A stretch of 64,000 nucleotides of DNA from Crocinitomicaceae bacterium. Its GTDB lineage: Bacteria > Bacteroidota > Bacteroidia > Flavobacteriales_D > Crocinitomicaceae. Below, one piece after another: positions 48,236 to 58,705 of the stretch. Made by a program: the position numbers and the translations under genes. Within the stretch, counting starts at the first letter, position 1, and the number at the start of each line of letters is the position of its first letter. The notes under the pieces were generated by a model, which made no database searches, was not told the DNA's origin, and worked only from the letters and a program-made list of their open reading frames with translations. The stretch spans positions 1 to 64,000 of the forward strand of contig JAGQYP010000013.1 in the NCBI GenBank assembly GCA_020436025.1. The letters are read 5' to 3'.

Positions 48236-49555
48236 TTAAACCATTCCTCCTCCAGAAATTTCACTTCTTCTTCCCTTGATCTTACCACCTTCCATCAAGC
48301 CGTCGTAGTGTCTCGATAGTAAGTAGCTCTCAATTTGCTGTAGTGTATCTAATACCACACCAACCATAATCAGAAGAGAAGTTCCACCGAAGAACATTGC
48401 AAAACCCTGAGTAACTCCCGCTTGCATAGCAAAAGCTGGAAGGATTGCAATAATACCTAGGAACAAAGCTCCTGGAAGTGTAATTTTAGACAACACGCTA
48501 TCAATAAATTCTGCTGTATGAGATCCTGGCTTAACTCCTGGGATGAAACCACCATTACGTTTCATATCATCCGCCATCTGCTTAGGATTGATCATAATTG
48601 CCGTATAGAAATACGTAAATACGATAATCACCACTGCAAACGTAAAGTTGTACCAAAACCCTTGAATATCTGTAAAAGATGCAAAAGCCGTTGATTGGAA
48701 ATAACTTGCAGCCATTAAAGGAATTGACATAATTGCTTGAGCAAAAATGATAGGCATAACCCCTGAGGAGTTTACCTTTAAAGGAATATAATCCCTAACT
48801 CCTTGTTCCGCAACATTTCCTCTACCGCCAACAACTCGTTTAGCATATTGCACAGGTATCCTTCTCACTCCCTGTACCAATAGAACAGTTAACAAGATAA
48901 CAACCAAGAAAACCACCATTTCAACAATGATCAGGAAGATATTTCCATCTTCTGTTTTCAAACTGACTTCCTGAAAGAAAGCCTGTGGTAATCCGGCAAG
49001 AATCCCAACAGTAATCAACAATGATATACCATTTCCAATTCCCCGGTCGGTAATCTTTTCACCAATCCACATCACAAACATGGTCCCAGCAATCAACAGA
49101 GAGACCGTTGATACCCACCAAAATGGGGTTGCATCAACTAATGCTTGTGGAGGTACAGTAAGAGAAATATAGCTTGGAGCTTGGAATGCACAAATGATGA
49201 TCGTCAACAACCTAGTATAGTTATTGATTTTCTTCCGGCCTGATTCTCCATCTTGCTGCATTTTTTGAATTTGAGGAACAGCAAAACCAAGTAACTGCAT
49301 AATGATCGACGCAGAAATATATGGCATAATCCCAAGTGCCAAAATTGATGCTCTTGAGAAAGCTCCTCCTGTAAACAAAGCAAGAATCGCACCTAAACCA
49401 GTTGTGCTACTCTCCAATTTTCCTGGATCAATACCAGGCAAAACAATGAAAGATCCTATTCTGTATACCAGAATCAATCCAAGCGTAAGAATTATTCTTT
49501 TTCTCAGCTCTTCGACCTTCCAAATGTTTTGTAGTGTATTTATAAATCTCTTCAT
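48236..49555 (-). CDS. secY: preprotein translocase channel subunit SecY
   Basis: 439 residues with ten hydrophobic membrane segments, the channel of the Sec machinery. Landmarks are the plug region after helix 1, GIMPYISASIIMQLL, and the cytoplasmic loops EKITDRGIGNGISLLI and YAKRVVGGRGN that bind SecA and the ribosome. It lies directly after rplO (15 bp). It exports the signal-peptide proteins seen here, including the T9SS cargo. Confidence 0.98.
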   Translation of the reverse strand: MKRFINTLQNIWKVEELRKRIILTLGLILVYRIGSFIVLPGIDPGKLESSTTGLGAILALFTGGAFSRASILALGIMPYISASIIMQLLGFAVPQIQKMQQDGESGRKKINNYTRLLTIIICAFQAPSYISLTVPPQALVDATPFWWVSTVSLLIAGTMFVMWIGEKITDRGIGNGISLLITVGILAGLPQAFFQEVSLKTEDGNIFLIIVEMVVFLVVILLTVLLVQGVRRIPVQYAKRVVGGRGNVAEQGVRDYIPLKVNSSGVMPIIFAQAIMSIPLMAASYFQSTAFASFTDIQGFWYNFTFAVVIIVFTYFYTAIMINPKQMADDMKRNGGFIPGVKPGSHTAEFIDSVLSKITLPGALFLGIIAILPAFAMQAGVTQGFAMFFGGTSLLIMVGVVLDTLQQIESYLLSRHYDGLMEGGKIKGRRSEISGGGMV

Positions 49556-49570
49556 TTGAAATAAGTAAGA

Positions 49571-50017
49571 TTACATCGATTTGACTTCTCCTCCGTTTTT
49601 CTCAATAGCTGATTTAGCTGAATCAGAAAATGCATGTGCAGTCACATTGATTTTCGCCTTCAATTCTCCTCTACCAAGAATTTTGATTTTGTCATTCTTC
49701 GATACTATTCCATTTTCGGAAAGGATCTCTGGAGTGATTTCTTTTACTTTTTTATTGTCCACAAGATGCTGGATTACATCAAGGTTGATTGCTTTATATT
49801 CAACTCTATTGATGTTTTTAAATCCAGACTTAGGAACCCTTCTTTGAAGAGGCATCTGACCACCTTCAAATCCGATCTTTCTTGAATATCCAGATCTAGA
49901 TTTAGCTCCTTTATGACCTCTTGTAGAAGTACCACCTTTTCCAGAACCTTGTCCTCTACCAATTCTCTTTCTCGCTTTTACCGATCCAGATGCTGGTTTT
50001 AAACTACCTAAATTCAT
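49571..50017 (-). CDS. rplO: 50S ribosomal protein L15
   Basis: 148 residues. The Gly/Arg-rich N-terminal arm (RIGRGQGSGKGGTSTRGHKGAKSR-like, here RKRIGRGQGSGKGGTS) penetrates the 23S rRNA, and GFEGGQMPLQRRVPK follows. The C-terminal globular part is typical. Located after rpmD, 17 bp downstream. Confidence 0.97.
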   Translation of the reverse strand: MNLGSLKPASGSVKARKRIGRGQGSGKGGTSTRGHKGAKSRSGYSRKIGFEGGQMPLQRRVPKSGFKNINRVEYKAINLDVIQHLVDNKKVKEITPEILSENGIVSKNDKIKILGRGELKAKINVTAHAFSDSAKSAIEKNGGEVKSM

Positions 50018-50034
50018 TTCTCTAAAATGTTTTA

Positions 50035-50211
50035 TTATTTAACAACTTCAACTAAATGACTAACTTTCTTAATCATTCCTTGAATCTGAGGTGTATCTTC
50101 TTTCTCTACAACTCTGTTCATTTTGTTCAATCCCAAAGCCACTAATGTCGCTTTTTGATCTTTCGGTCTATTAATACCGCTTCTTACTTGTTTAATCTTA
50201 ATCTTAGCCAT
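50035..50211 (-). CDS. rpmD: 50S ribosomal protein L30
   Basis: A short gene of 58 codons plus stop between rpsE and rplO. The product [20 protein letters not shown] followed by [20 protein letters not shown] and ending VSHLVEVVK is clearly L30, with the RSxIxRPxxQKxTLxALGLxKxN signature. Start ATG 50211 lies 11 bp after the rpsE stop. Confidence 0.96.
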   Translation of the reverse strand: MAKIKIKQVRSGINRPKDQKATLVALGLNKMNRVVEKEDTPQIQGMIKKVSHLVEVVK

Positions 50212-50222
50212 CGTATTAAATA

Positions 50223-50738
50223 TTAACCGTTAAACACTTTATCCATGCTAACTCCTCTTTGTCTTGCAATTGTCGCAGCATCTCTCATTTCAGCCAAGGC
50301 AGAAATAGTTGCTTTAACAACGTTATGAGGGTTAGAAGATCCTTGAGACTTAGCTAATACGTCAGTAATCCCAACGCTTTCTAAAACAGCTCTCATCGCA
50401 CCACCGGCAATTACTCCAGTACCGTGAGAAGCAGGTTTCAACATAACTTTTGCTCCAGAATATTTCCCTTTTTGCAAGTGAGGAACTGTTCCATTGATCA
50501 CAGGAACTTTAATCAAGTTCTTTTTTGCATCATCAATTCCTTTAGAAATTGCTTCAGTAACTTCCTTAGCTTTCCCTAAACCGTGTCCTACAACACCATT
50601 TTCATTTCCAACAACAACAATTGCTGAAAAACTAAATGTTCTACCACCTTTGGTTACTTTGGTAACTCTGTTAATGGCAACCAGCTTATCTTTAAGCTCG
50701 ATATCTACCGATTTTACTTTATTACTGTTTTGTGCCAT
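50223..50738 (-). CDS. rpsE: 30S ribosomal protein S5
   Basis: 171 residues with [34 protein letters not shown] and the double-stranded-RNA-binding-like fold. [18 protein letters not shown] is typical. S5 acts in decoding fidelity and the mRNA helicase site. It starts 3 bp after the rplR stop. Confidence 0.98.
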   Translation of the reverse strand: MAQNSNKVKSVDIELKDKLVAINRVTKVTKGGRTFSFSAIVVVGNENGVVGHGLGKAKEVTEAISKGIDDAKKNLIKVPVINGTVPHLQKGKYSGAKVMLKPASHGTGVIAGGAMRAVLESVGITDVLAKSQGSSNPHNVVKATISALAEMRDAATIARQRGVSMDKVFNG

Positions 50739-50741
50739 AAC

Positions 50742-51095
50742 TTAAAATTTAAGACCAGCTTCTCTCGCAGCTTCCGCCAGCGACTTAACTCGTCCGTGAT
50801 ATAAATAACCATTTCTATCGAATACAATCTCAGTAATTCCGGCAGAAATTGCTTTTTCAGCGATTTCCTTTCCTACGATCTGAGCCTGTTCAGTTTTATT
50901 AACCTTTTCAGCAGCTTTATTTCCCTGTGATGAAGCTGATACAAGTGTTTTGCTGGTGGTATCATCAATAATTTGAGCATAGATTTGCTTATTGCTTCGA
51001 TAAACGCTCATTCTTGGTTTTTCTGTAGAACCAAAAATTTTCTTTCTGATTCTTCTTTTAACCTTAGCTCGTGCTTCTTCTTTATTAAATGCCAT
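50742..51095 (-). CDS. rplR: 50S ribosomal protein L18
   Basis: 117 residues from ATG 51095 ([19 protein letters not shown]); an ATG two codons upstream is less typical. It has [18 protein letters not shown] and [27 protein letters not shown]18 binds 5S rRNA together with L5. It starts 9 bp after the rplF stop. Confidence 0.97.
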   Translation of the reverse strand: MAFNKEEARAKVKRRIRKKIFGSTEKPRMSVYRSNKQIYAQIIDDTTSKTLVSASSQGNKAAEKVNKTEQAQIVGKEIAEKAISAGITEIVFDRNGYLYHGRVKSLAEAAREAGLKF

Positions 51096-51104
51096 GATCA
51101 AAAA

Positions 51105-51659
51105 TTATTTACCTGCAGCCTTACCTGCTTTTCTTCTAATAAATTCATCCTTATACTTGATACCTTTACCTTTATATGGTTCTGGTTTTCTTAGAGATCT
51201 AATCTTTGCAGCAACTTGACCAACTAATTGTTTGTCGTGTGACTCCAAAGTAACAACAGGGGCTTTCCCTTTTTCAGTTTCAGCAGAAACTTTGATCTCT
51301 GAAGGAATTTCAATTGCCACTGGGTGAGAGTATCCAATCACCATCTCCAACAATTGTCCTTTAGTCGTAGCTCTATAACCAACTCCGATAAATTCCAATT
51401 CTTTCTTAAATCCATTTGAAACACCTTCAATCATATTGTTGATAAGTGCTCTGTACAATCCATGCTTAGATCTGTGGTCAGCAACATCAGATGTTCTAGT
51501 AAGTGTAATCACACCTTCTTCTAGTTTTACCTGAACTGCTTCCGCATCAATAGCTTGTTCTAATTCTCCTTTTGGCCCTTTCACCTTCACTGAGTCAGAA
51601 GTAACATTTACTTCTACTCCTTGAGGTACTGTAATTGGCGCGTTTCCTACTCTTGACAT
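51105..51659 (-). CDS. rplF: 50S ribosomal protein L6
   Basis: 184 residues with two L6 repeats. Present are SRVGNAPITVPQGVEV, VKGPKGEL, FIGVGYRATTKGQLLEM and the C-terminal signature RKPEPYKGKGIKYKDE. L6 lies near the factor-binding site of the large subunit. Confidence 0.98.
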   Translation of the reverse strand: MSRVGNAPITVPQGVEVNVTSDSVKVKGPKGELEQAIDAEAVQVKLEEGVITLTRTSDVADHRSKHGLYRALINNMIEGVSNGFKKELEFIGVGYRATTKGQLLEMVIGYSHPVAIEIPSEIKVSAETEKGKAPVVTLESHDKQLVGQVAAKIRSLRKPEPYKGKGIKYKDEFIRRKAGKAAGK

Positions 51660-51679
51660 TTCTCTAATTGTTTAATCAA

Positions 51680-52081
51680 TTAATAAACGTAACAAAGAAC
51701 TTCGCCACCTACTTTCTCATTTCTTGCTTCTTTATCAGTCATCACACCTTTGGAGGTAGAAATCACTGCGATTCCAAGACCATTTAGAACTCTTGGTAAA
51801 TCAGAAGAAGAGCAATATTTTCTAAGACCTGGTTTAGAAACTCTTTCTAATTTAGTTATTGCAGATACTCTAGTGCTTGGGTTATACTTCAAAGCGATTT
51901 TGATGTTCCCTTGCTTGTTATCTGTATCTTCAAATTTGTAGTTCAAGATGTATCCTTTATCTAATAAAATCTTTGTGATTTCTTTTTTTACATTAGATGC
52001 AGGAATATCAACTACTTTTTTTCTTGCGCTGATCGCATTCCTTACTCTAGTTAAGTAATCAGCTATTGGATCTGTATTCAT
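51680..52081 (-). CDS. rpsH: 30S ribosomal protein S8
   Basis: 133 residues with [34 protein letters not shown] and the C-terminal [18 protein letters not shown] signature, ending [10 protein letters not shown]8 is a central-domain assembly protein and, in E. coli, represses the spc operon. Confidence 0.98.
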   Translation of the reverse strand: MNTDPIADYLTRVRNAISARKKVVDIPASNVKKEITKILLDKGYILNYKFEDTDNKQGNIKIALKYNPSTRVSAITKLERVSKPGLRKYCSSSDLPRVLNGLGIAVISTSKGVMTDKEARNEKVGGEVLCYVY

Positions 52082-52101
52082 TACTTATACTTAAAATATT
52101 A

Positions 52102-52371
52102 TTACCAACTTGCTTTTCTAACACCTGGTATTTTCCCATCTAGAGCCATTTCTCTGAAAGTAACTCTGGAAATACCAAATTGTCTCATATATCCTCTTGG
52201 TCTACCTGTCAGGCTACATCTGTTATGTTTTCTGATGTAAGATGAATTTTTAGGAAGTTTTTGCAAAGCATCCCAATCACCTGCAGCTTTCAAAGCAGCT
52301 CTTTTCTCAGCATACTTTTCAACCATTCTTTCTCTTTTGCGCTCACGCGCTTTCATTGATTCTTTAGCCAT
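52102..52371 (-). CDS. rpsN: 30S ribosomal protein S14, zinc-free type
   Basis: 89 residues. It has the long form with [20 protein letters not shown] near the C-terminus and no CxxC pairs, so it is the zinc-independent class. Matches the zinc-free L36 in this cluster. Located between rplE and rpsH. Confidence 0.97.
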   Translation of the reverse strand: MAKESMKARERKRERMVEKYAEKRAALKAAGDWDALQKLPKNSSYIRKHNRCSLTGRPRGYMRQFGISRVTFREMALDGKIPGVRKASW

Positions 52372-52374
52372 ATC

Positions 52375-52926
52375 TTAATTTTTTGTGAATGGGAATCCGA
52401 ACTCTGAAAGAAGTGCTTTTGCCTCTTCATCTGTATCAGCAGAAGTCACAAATGTGATATCCATTCCTAAAATTTTATTTACTTTATCAATATCAATTTC
52501 CGGGAAAATGATGTGCTCTTTCACACCCATGTTGAAATTTCCTCTTCCATCAAAACCTTTAACTTTAACACCTCTAAAGTCTCTTGTTCTTGGAAGTGAA
52601 ACAGAGATTAATCTGTCAAGAAATTCATACATTTTTTGCCCTCTCAAAGTAACTTTTGTTCCGATTGGCATACCTTTTCTCAACTTGAAATTCGAAACGT
52701 CTTTTTTCGAATAAGTTGCGATAGCTTGCTGACCAGTAATCATAGTAAGGTCTTCAATCGCAGCGTCGATAATTTTCTTATCAGCTACAGCTTCACCTAA
52801 ACCTTGAGAAAGGATGATCTTTTCAAGTTTTGGAACCTGCATAATCGACTTATAGTTGAAATCTCCTTTTAATTTAGGAACGATTTCATCTTCATACTTT
52901 TTTCTTAATCTTGGTACGTAACTCAT
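52375..52926 (-). CDS. rplE: 50S ribosomal protein L5
   Basis: 183 residues with [42 protein letters not shown], the [10 protein letters not shown] loop and the C-terminal [18 protein letters not shown]5 binds 5S rRNA and contacts the P-site tRNA. Confidence 0.98.
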   Translation of the reverse strand: MSYVPRLRKKYEDEIVPKLKGDFNYKSIMQVPKLEKIILSQGLGEAVADKKIIDAAIEDLTMITGQQAIATYSKKDVSNFKLRKGMPIGTKVTLRGQKMYEFLDRLISVSLPRTRDFRGVKVKGFDGRGNFNMGVKEHIIFPEIDIDKVNKILGMDITFVTSADTDEEAKALLSEFGFPFTKN

Positions 52927-52928
52927 GA

Positions 52929-53243
52929 CTATATTTCCTCCCCAGTTTTTTTAGAGTATCTAACTAGCTTACCATCTTTATTCTCTTTTCTTCCAATTCT
53001 TGATGCTGTTCCTCCAGAAACAATCATCAAGTTAGAAATGTGAATTGATGCTTCCGTTTCTTCAATTCCTCCTTGTGGGTTTGAAGCACTTGGTTTAACA
53101 TGTTTTTTAACGATGTTAACTCCTTCTACGATCGCCCTATTTTTGTTTTTGTCAATCTCAAGGACTTTTCCTTCGCTTCCTCTTGATTCTCCTGACAAAA
53201 CTTTTACAGAGTCTCCTACTTTAATGTGAAGTTTATTGTTCAT
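52929..53243 (-). CDS. rplX: 50S ribosomal protein L24
   Basis: 104 residues from ATG 53243 ([18 protein letters not shown]); an ATG three codons upstream is also open. It contains a KOW motif ([22 protein letters not shown]) and [10 protein letters not shown]. An assembly initiator of the large subunit near the tunnel exit. Confidence 0.97.
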   Translation of the reverse strand: MNNKLHIKVGDSVKVLSGESRGSEGKVLEIDKNKNRAIVEGVNIVKKHVKPSASNPQGGIEETEASIHISNLMIVSGGTASRIGRKENKDGKLVRYSKKTGEEI

Positions 53244-53253
53244 AATCTTCAAT

Positions 53254-53622
53254 TTACAACACCTCCGGTGCTAGTGAAACAATTTTCATGTATTGCTTAT
53301 CTCTTAGCTCTCTTGAAACAGGGCCAAAGATACGTGTACCTCTCATCTCGTCGGCTGCGTTTAATAAAACAACCGCGTTATCATCAAATCTAATGTAAGA
53401 TCCATCAGCTCTTCTGATTTCTTTTTTCGTTCTAACTACTACTGCCTTGGCTACTGTACCTTTCTTAATATTACCAGAGGGCAATGCGCTCTTAACAGAA
53501 ACTACAATTTTGTCACCAACGGATGCGTATCTTCTTTTTGTACCACCAAGTACACGGATACACAACACTTCTTTGGCTCCACTGTTGTCAGCTACTGCTA
53601 ATCTAGATTCTTGTTGTATCAT
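53254..53622 (-). CDS. rplN: 50S ribosomal protein L14
   Basis: 122 residues with [46 protein letters not shown] and [15 protein letters not shown]14 forms an intersubunit bridge and is the binding site of the silencing factor RsfS. Confidence 0.98.
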   Translation of the reverse strand: MIQQESRLAVADNSGAKEVLCIRVLGGTKRRYASVGDKIVVSVKSALPSGNIKKGTVAKAVVVRTKKEIRRADGSYIRFDDNAVVLLNAADEMRGTRIFGPVSRELRDKQYMKIVSLAPEVL

Positions 53623-53643
53623 TTCTTAAATAGAATTAAACTA

Positions 53644-53901
53644 TTACTTAGCTCTTTCAATAATTTCTACCAATCTCCAACACTTAGTTTTACTAAGCGG
53701 TCTTGTTTCCATGATTCTCACAGTGTCACCAATGTTACACTCTTCTTTTTCATCATGAGCAACAAATTTCTTCGTGTTCTTTACGAACTTCCCATACTTA
53801 GGGTGCTTCATTTTTCTTTCTACAGAAACCACGATAGACTTAGTCATCTTATCGCTTGTCACTACCCCAATTCTTTCTTTTCTTAAATTTCGCTTTTCCA
53901 T
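53644..53901 (-). CDS. rpsQ: 30S ribosomal protein S17
   Basis: 85 residues from ATG 53901 ([19 protein letters not shown]); six extra codons upstream are open but not conserved. It is an OB fold with [18 protein letters not shown] and the signature [22 protein letters not shown]. Confidence 0.97.
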   Translation of the reverse strand: MEKRNLRKERIGVVTSDKMTKSIVVSVERKMKHPKYGKFVKNTKKFVAHDEKEECNIGDTVRIMETRPLSKTKCWRLVEIIERAK

Positions 53902-53928
53902 TGTAAGCACATTTATCAATTAACGCGA

Positions 53929-54132
53929 TTATTTCGCGCTATTTTCTCTTTTAGTCAATTCTGTTTTCAGTCTAGCAATATCTCTTCTCATACCTCTAAG
54001 CTGAATAGGATTTTCTAACGTAGATACTTGATGAGAAAGTTTCAATTTTGTAAACTTTTCTTCCATCTCATAGATTTTATCCTTCAAATCTTCCATCGAG
54101 AATTGCACAATTTCTTCCTGCTTCATACTCAA
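53929..54132 (-). CDS. rpmC: 50S ribosomal protein L29
   Basis: 67 residues in two helices: MEDLKDKIYEMEEKFTKLK and NPIQLRGMRRDIARLKTEL. L29 sits at the tunnel exit and helps dock trigger factor and SRP. It starts 5 bp after rplP. Confidence 0.95.
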   Translation of the reverse strand: MSMKQEEIVQFSMEDLKDKIYEMEEKFTKLKLSHQVSTLENPIQLRGMRRDIARLKTELTKRENSAK

Positions 54133-54137
54133 AAATT

Positions 54138-54557
54138 TTAACCTTCGTAATCGTTTCTAACTACAAACTTCGTTTTCACAGGTAATTTTTGTGCAGCCAA
54201 TCTCATTGCTTCTTGAGCGATCTCCAAAGGAACACCTTCTGCTTCGAACATGATTCTTCCTGGTCTCACAACTGCTACCCAGTGACTAGGAGCACCTTTA
54301 CCTTTACCCATCCTTACCTCTGCAGGCTTAGAAGTTACAGGTTTATCCGGGAAAATTCTGATCCACACTTTACCTTCTCTTTTCATATATCTGGTAACCG
54401 CAATCCTTGCCGCTTCAATTTGTCTTGAAGTGATCCATCCCGGCTCCAATGTCTTTAGTCCGAAAGATCCAAAAGCGATCTGAGAACCTCTATGAGCGAT
54501 CCCTCTATTTCGACCTTTTTGTGCCTTTCTAAACTTTGTCTTTTTTGGTTGTAACAT
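54138..54557 (-). CDS. rplP: 50S ribosomal protein L16
   Basis: 139 residues with [38 protein letters not shown], the [18 protein letters not shown] loop and [10 protein letters not shown]16 stabilises A-site tRNA near the peptidyl transferase centre. Arg in the loop region corresponds to the residue hydroxylated in E. coli, but modification cannot be read here. Confidence 0.98.
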   Translation of the reverse strand: MLQPKKTKFRKAQKGRNRGIAHRGSQIAFGSFGLKTLEPGWITSRQIEAARIAVTRYMKREGKVWIRIFPDKPVTSKPAEVRMGKGKGAPSHWVAVVRPGRIMFEAEGVPLEIAQEAMRLAAQKLPVKTKFVVRNDYEG

Positions 54558-54577
54558 TTCTTAAATCTTTAAAATGA

Positions 54578-55276
54578 TTACTTTTTCTTTCTTTTATTGA
54601 ATTTCTTTGCTCCTTTAGCAGCAAGTCCAACATTAGGAGAAAGGTCTCTTTTTCCGTATACTTCACCTTTACAGATCCATACTTTGATTCCAATTCTTCC
54701 ATAAGTTGTATGTGCTTCACTGATTGCATAATCAATATCTGCTCTGAAAGTATGCAATGGTGTTCTTCCATCTTTATACATTTCACTTCTTGCCATTTCA
54801 GCACCATTCAATCTACCGCTGATCTTTACTTTAATTCCTTCAGCTCCCATTCTCATGGTTGAAGCAATTGCCATTTTGATCGCTCTTCTAAAAGAAATTC
54901 TTCCTTCGATTTGTCTAGCAATCCCGTCAGCAACCAATTTCGCATCAAGCTCAGGTCTTTTAATCTCAAAGATGTTGATTTGGATTTCTTTCTTAGTCAG
55001 TTTTTTCAACTCACCTTTCAATTTGTCCACTTCTTGTCCACCTTTTCCGATGATCACACCTGGTCTTGCAGTGTTTACTGTAACCGTAATCAGTTTAAGT
55101 GTTCTTTCGATAATGATCTTAGAAACACTTGCTCTGTTCAATCTAGCATACAGATATTTTCTGATCTTATCATCCTCAACTATCTTCTCTCTGTAGTTGT
55201 TACCGCCGAACCAGTTTGACTCCCAGCCGTGGATGTATCCTAATCTGTTTCCTATTGGATTTGTTTTTTGTCCCAT
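54578..55276 (-). CDS. rpsC: 30S ribosomal protein S3
   Basis: 232 residues. [15 protein letters not shown], the KH domain with [16 protein letters not shown] (about 65-80), and the C-terminal [24 protein letters not shown]3 shapes the mRNA entry tunnel with S4 and S5. Confidence 0.98.
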   Translation of the reverse strand: MGQKTNPIGNRLGYIHGWESNWFGGNNYREKIVEDDKIRKYLYARLNRASVSKIIIERTLKLITVTVNTARPGVIIGKGGQEVDKLKGELKKLTKKEIQINIFEIKRPELDAKLVADGIARQIEGRISFRRAIKMAIASTMRMGAEGIKVKISGRLNGAEMARSEMYKDGRTPLHTFRADIDYAISEAHTTYGRIGIKVWICKGEVYGKRDLSPNVGLAAKGAKKFNKRKKK

Positions 55277-55288
55277 TTCTGAATCTTA

Positions 55289-55684
55289 TTAGTTTATACT
55301 ATCCACTACGATAGTTACGTGATTTGATCTTTTTCTAATTCTATGCGCTCTTCCTTGCGGAGCTGGTTGAATTCTTTTCAACATACCAGCAGAGCCAACT
55401 TCTACAGACTTTACAACAAGTTGTTCGTCTTCCAAGTTTTTATCTTCATTCTTTTGTTCCCAATTTGCGATCGCTGATCTCAAAAGGGTAGCTAATCTTC
55501 CAGAAGCCTCTCTTGGGTTGTGTTGAAGGATATTCAAAGCTTTGTTTACTTCGACTCCTCTTACCAAGTCAGCAACCATTCGCATTTTTCTTGGAGACAC
55601 CGGACAGTTATTCAACTTTGCAAAAGCAATGTTCTTTCTCTCTTCTTTTAGCTTCTCAGCTCTTAATCTTTTCTTTGCACCCAT
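55289..55684 (-). CDS. rplV: 50S ribosomal protein L22
   Basis: 131 residues with [20 protein letters not shown] at the start and [23 protein letters not shown], the beta-hairpin that lines the exit tunnel (macrolide region). No unusual insertion is seen in the hairpin. Confidence 0.98.
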   Translation of the reverse strand: MGAKKRLRAEKLKEERKNIAFAKLNNCPVSPRKMRMVADLVRGVEVNKALNILQHNPREASGRLATLLRSAIANWEQKNEDKNLEDEQLVVKSVEVGSAGMLKRIQPAPQGRAHRIRKRSNHVTIVVDSIN

Positions 55685-55697
55685 GATTCAATGCTTT

Positions 55698-55973
55698 TTA
55701 CTTTTTCTTATCCTTTTTACCGGCGTGCCCTCTAAAGTTTCTGGTTGGTGAAAATTCACCGAATTTATGTCCAACCATATTTTCAGTTACGAAAACCGGA
55801 ATGAATTTATTTCCATTGTGTACTGCGATAGTAGCACCAACAAAATCAGGAGTAATCGTAGAGGCTCTAGACCAAGTCTTGATTACCGATTTTTTACCTG
55901 ATTCATTTTGCTCATCCATCTTCTTTTGAAGCTTGTAATGTACAAATGGAGGTTTTTTTAATGATCTACTCAT
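55698..55973 (-). CDS. rpsS: 30S ribosomal protein S19
   Basis: 91 residues with [37 protein letters not shown] and [21 protein letters not shown] head protein contacting S13 and the A-site finger. Confidence 0.98.
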   Translation of the reverse strand: MSRSLKKPPFVHYKLQKKMDEQNESGKKSVIKTWSRASTITPDFVGATIAVHNGNKFIPVFVTENMVGHKFGEFSPTRNFRGHAGKKDKKK

Positions 55974-55982
55974 GATTTCTGA

Positions 55983-56807
55983 TTATTTCTTTCTTTTCTC
56001 AATGATCAACTTATTCGAATACTTAGTCTTGGATCTTGTTTTGTATCCCTTAGCAGGTAAACCTTTTCTAGATCTAGGATGTCCTCCTGATGATCTACCT
56101 TCACCTCCACCCATTGGGTGATCTACTGGGTTCATAACAACACCTCTTACTCTAGGTCTTCTACCTTGCCATCTGCTTCTACCCGCTTTTCCTGAAACGA
56201 TAAGGTTATGCTCTGAATTTGAAACTGAACCGATCGTAGCTAAACAAGTAGTTAAGATCATTCTTGTTTCACCTGAAGGCAATTTGATGATAGCATATTT
56301 ACCATCTCTTGCGTTCAATTGAGCATAAGTACCAGCACTTCTTGCAATAGAAGCTCCTTTTCCAGGAATTAATTCAATATTATGAATTACAGTACCTAAT
56401 GGAATTTCAGAAAGGAACATTGCATTTCCTACATTAGGAGCTACTCCATTTCCTGATTCCACTACATCATCAACCTTAAGACCTTCTGGAGCGATGATAT
56501 ATCTTTTCTCTCCATCTTTGTAATAAAGCAATGCAATTCTTGCTGATCTGTTTGGATCGTATTCGATCGACTTAACAGTTGCTGGAATTCCGTGCTTATT
56601 TCTCTTAAAATCGATAATTCTATATCTTTTCTTATGACCACCACCAATATATCTCATGGTCATCTTTCCGTCGTTGTTACGACCTCCGGATTTTTTCTTT
56701 GAAGCCAATAAGCTTTTTTCTGGCTTATCTGTAGTAACAGAGTTAAAATCAGATATGATCTTGTGTCTCTGTCCCGGAGTCATTGGTTTTAACTTTCTTA
56801 ATCCCAT
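55983..56807 (-). CDS. rplB: 50S ribosomal protein L2
   Basis: 274 residues. N-terminal [31 protein letters not shown], and the C-terminal signature [22 protein letters not shown] with the conserved His near the peptidyl transferase centre. Located between rplW and rpsS. Confidence 0.98.
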   Translation of the reverse strand: MGLRKLKPMTPGQRHKIISDFNSVTTDKPEKSLLASKKKSGGRNNDGKMTMRYIGGGHKKRYRIIDFKRNKHGIPATVKSIEYDPNRSARIALLYYKDGEKRYIIAPEGLKVDDVVESGNGVAPNVGNAMFLSEIPLGTVIHNIELIPGKGASIARSAGTYAQLNARDGKYAIIKLPSGETRMILTTCLATIGSVSNSEHNLIVSGKAGRSRWQGRRPRVRGVVMNPVDHPMGGGEGRSSGGHPRSRKGLPAKGYKTRSKTKYSNKLIIEKRKK

Positions 56808-56824
56808 TTCTAATAATCTTTTTA

Positions 56825-57124
56825 TTAAATGTTAGAATATAAGTCAATTGTTTCACCCTCCGCTACAGTAACAATCGCTTTCTTCCAAGCTTTTGTTCTA
56901 GCTTCAACAATCCCCTTATTCGTGTACTTAGTTTTTGCTTTTCCACCTCCGTAGTTCATCGTTCTTACATTATCCAATGTACATCCGTACAACTCTTCGA
57001 TAGCTTTTTTAATCTGCAATTTGTTAGCTCTTCTGTCAACGATAAAAGTGAATTTTCCATTCTCTTCAGAATCGTAAGATGCTTTTTCTGTAATTACAGG
57101 TTTGATTACAATGCTTCCCATCAC
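56825..57124 (-). CDS. rplW: 50S ribosomal protein L23
   Basis: 99 residues with [40 protein letters not shown] and [16 protein letters not shown]. It forms the main docking site for trigger factor and SRP at the tunnel exit. Confidence 0.97.
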   Translation of the reverse strand: MMGSIVIKPVITEKASYDSEENGKFTFIVDRRANKLQIKKAIEELYGCTLDNVRTMNYGGGKAKTKYTNKGIVEARTKAWKKAIVTVAEGETIDLYSNI

Positions 57125-57127
57125 TTC

Positions 57128-57754
57128 TTAGTTTAAAATGTTATCAATTTTATCGATTGAACTAACTGCAAAAACAACTTTGCTTGCATTCAAAATGTCG
57201 TACGTGTTCAATGAATCAGCAGTTACAACTTTTGTTCTTGGGATGTTTCTTGAAGACAACATCACATTTTTGTCATTTTCTGCAGTTACAAAAAGAACGT
57301 TCGATCCAGCAACTTTAAGGTTGTCAAGAATGCTTACAAATTCTTTAGTTTTTGGAGCTTTGAAATTCAAATCTTCCAATACAATTATATTATTCTCATT
57401 AGCCTTGTAAGTCAATGCAGACTTTCTAGCCAATCTTTTCACTTTTTTGTTCAATTTGAACCCGTAATTTCTTGGTCTTGGACCGAAAACACGACCACCA
57501 CCTCTAAAAACAGGAGACTTAATTGAACCAGCTCTTGCAGTACCAGTACCTTTTTGTTTTTTAATCTTTCTGGTTGATCCAGCAATTTCTGCTCTTTCTT
57601 TCGACTTGTGAGTTCCTTGTCTTTGATTCGCCAAGTATTGCTTCACGTCAAGGTAAATAGCGTGATCATTTGGTTCAATACCAAAAATAGAACTATTCAG
57701 ACTCACTTTCTTCGAGGTTTCTTTCCCCTTGATATCAACTACCTTTAATTCCAT
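57128..57754 (-). CDS. rplD: 50S ribosomal protein L4
   Basis: 208 residues with [22 protein letters not shown], the tunnel loop [28 protein letters not shown] and the globular C-terminal fold. L4 lines the tunnel constriction; in E. coli it also represses the S10 operon. Start overlaps the rplC stop by one base. Confidence 0.98.
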   Translation of the reverse strand: MELKVVDIKGKETSKKVSLNSSIFGIEPNDHAIYLDVKQYLANQRQGTHKSKERAEIAGSTRKIKKQKGTGTARAGSIKSPVFRGGGRVFGPRPRNYGFKLNKKVKRLARKSALTYKANENNIIVLEDLNFKAPKTKEFVSILDNLKVAGSNVLFVTAENDKNVMLSSRNIPRTKVVTADSLNTYDILNASKVVFAVSSIDKIDNILN

Positions 57755-58371
57755 TATTTCTTAACAATTACGTATGAACCTTTAGCTCCAGGAATCGATC
57801 CTTTAACTAATAGCAAATTCTTCTCAGCCAATACTTTCAAAATAACAAGGTTTTCAACTGTAACTCTTTCGTTACCAGTTTGACCTGCCATTCTCATTCC
57901 TTTAAAAACTCTTGCAGGATAAGAAGCAGCACCAATTGATCCTGGAGCTCTTCCTCTGTTGTGTTGACCGTGAGTAGACTGACCTACTCCGCCAAATCCA
58001 TGTCTTTTAACAACACCTTGAAAACCTTTACCTTTAGAGGTTCCAGTAATATCAACATATTCACCTTCTTCGAAAATGTTTACATCAATAGTGTCGCCCA
58101 GCTTTACATCTTCAGCAAATCCGTCAACTTCAATCAATTTATGAAGTGGAGCAGTTTTTGCTTTCTTGAAGTGTCCTTTCAAAGCATTCGGAGTGTTCTT
58201 TTCTTTCATCTCTCCGAAACCAATCTGAACAGCTTCATAACCGTCTTTATCGGCAGTCTTAACTTGTGTAACTACACAAGGACCAGCTTCTATCACCGTG
58301 CATGGTGTTGCCTTACCCTCAGCACTGTAGACGCTAGTCATTCCGATTTTTCTTCCAATTATACCTGGCAT
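57754..58371 (-). CDS. rplC: 50S ribosomal protein L3
   Basis: 205 residues with [46 protein letters not shown] and [17 protein letters not shown]. The central Gln in the HGQH loop, methylated in E. coli by PrmB, is present. It starts 17 bp after rpsJ. Confidence 0.98.
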   Translation of the reverse strand: MPGIIGRKIGMTSVYSAEGKATPCTVIEAGPCVVTQVKTADKDGYEAVQIGFGEMKEKNTPNALKGHFKKAKTAPLHKLIEVDGFAEDVKLGDTIDVNIFEEGEYVDITGTSKGKGFQGVVKRHGFGGVGQSTHGQHNRGRAPGSIGAASYPARVFKGMRMAGQTGNERVTVENLVILKVLAEKNLLLVKGSIPGAKGSYVIVKK

Positions 58372-58388
58372 CCTTTACTTATTAAAAA

Positions 58389-58694
58389 TTAAACTTTAAT
58401 TTCAACGTCAACTCCACTTGGCAATTCCAATCTCATTAGTGCATCTACAGTTTTAGATGATGAAGAATAGATATCCATCAATCTTTTGTAAGCACAAAGT
58501 TCGAATTGTTCTCTTGCTTTTTTGTTTACGTGTGGAGATTTCAAAACTGTGTAAATTCTCTTGTGAGTTGGAAGTGGAATTGGTCCACTAACTACTGCAC
58601 CTGTTGACTTTACAGTCTTTACGATCTTCTCAGCCGATTTGTCCACTAGGTTGTGGTCGTACGACTTTAATTTGATTCTTATCTTTTGGCTCAT
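58389..58694 (-). CDS. rpsJ: 30S ribosomal protein S10
   Basis: 101 residues with [41 protein letters not shown] and [14 protein letters not shown]. It is also NusE, a partner of NusB at boxA in rRNA antitermination, relevant to the boxA-like site in the rRNA leader. tuf, which often precedes rpsJ, is absent here. Confidence 0.98.
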   Translation of the reverse strand: MSQKIRIKLKSYDHNLVDKSAEKIVKTVKSTGAVVSGPIPLPTHKRIYTVLKSPHVNKKAREQFELCAYKRLMDIYSSSSKTVDALMRLELPSGVDVEIKV

Positions 58695-58705
58695 TTCTTT
58701 ATAAA

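Noticed and set aside
48226-48236. Missing map gene between secY and infA as a deletion
   Set aside because: The 9-bp gap is clean and such arrangements occur naturally; no remnant sequence is visible.
54529-54807. Minus-strand open frame of 92 codons inside rpsC and rplP
   Set aside because: It lies within two certain ribosomal genes in another frame; composition is low quality and unrelated to any family.
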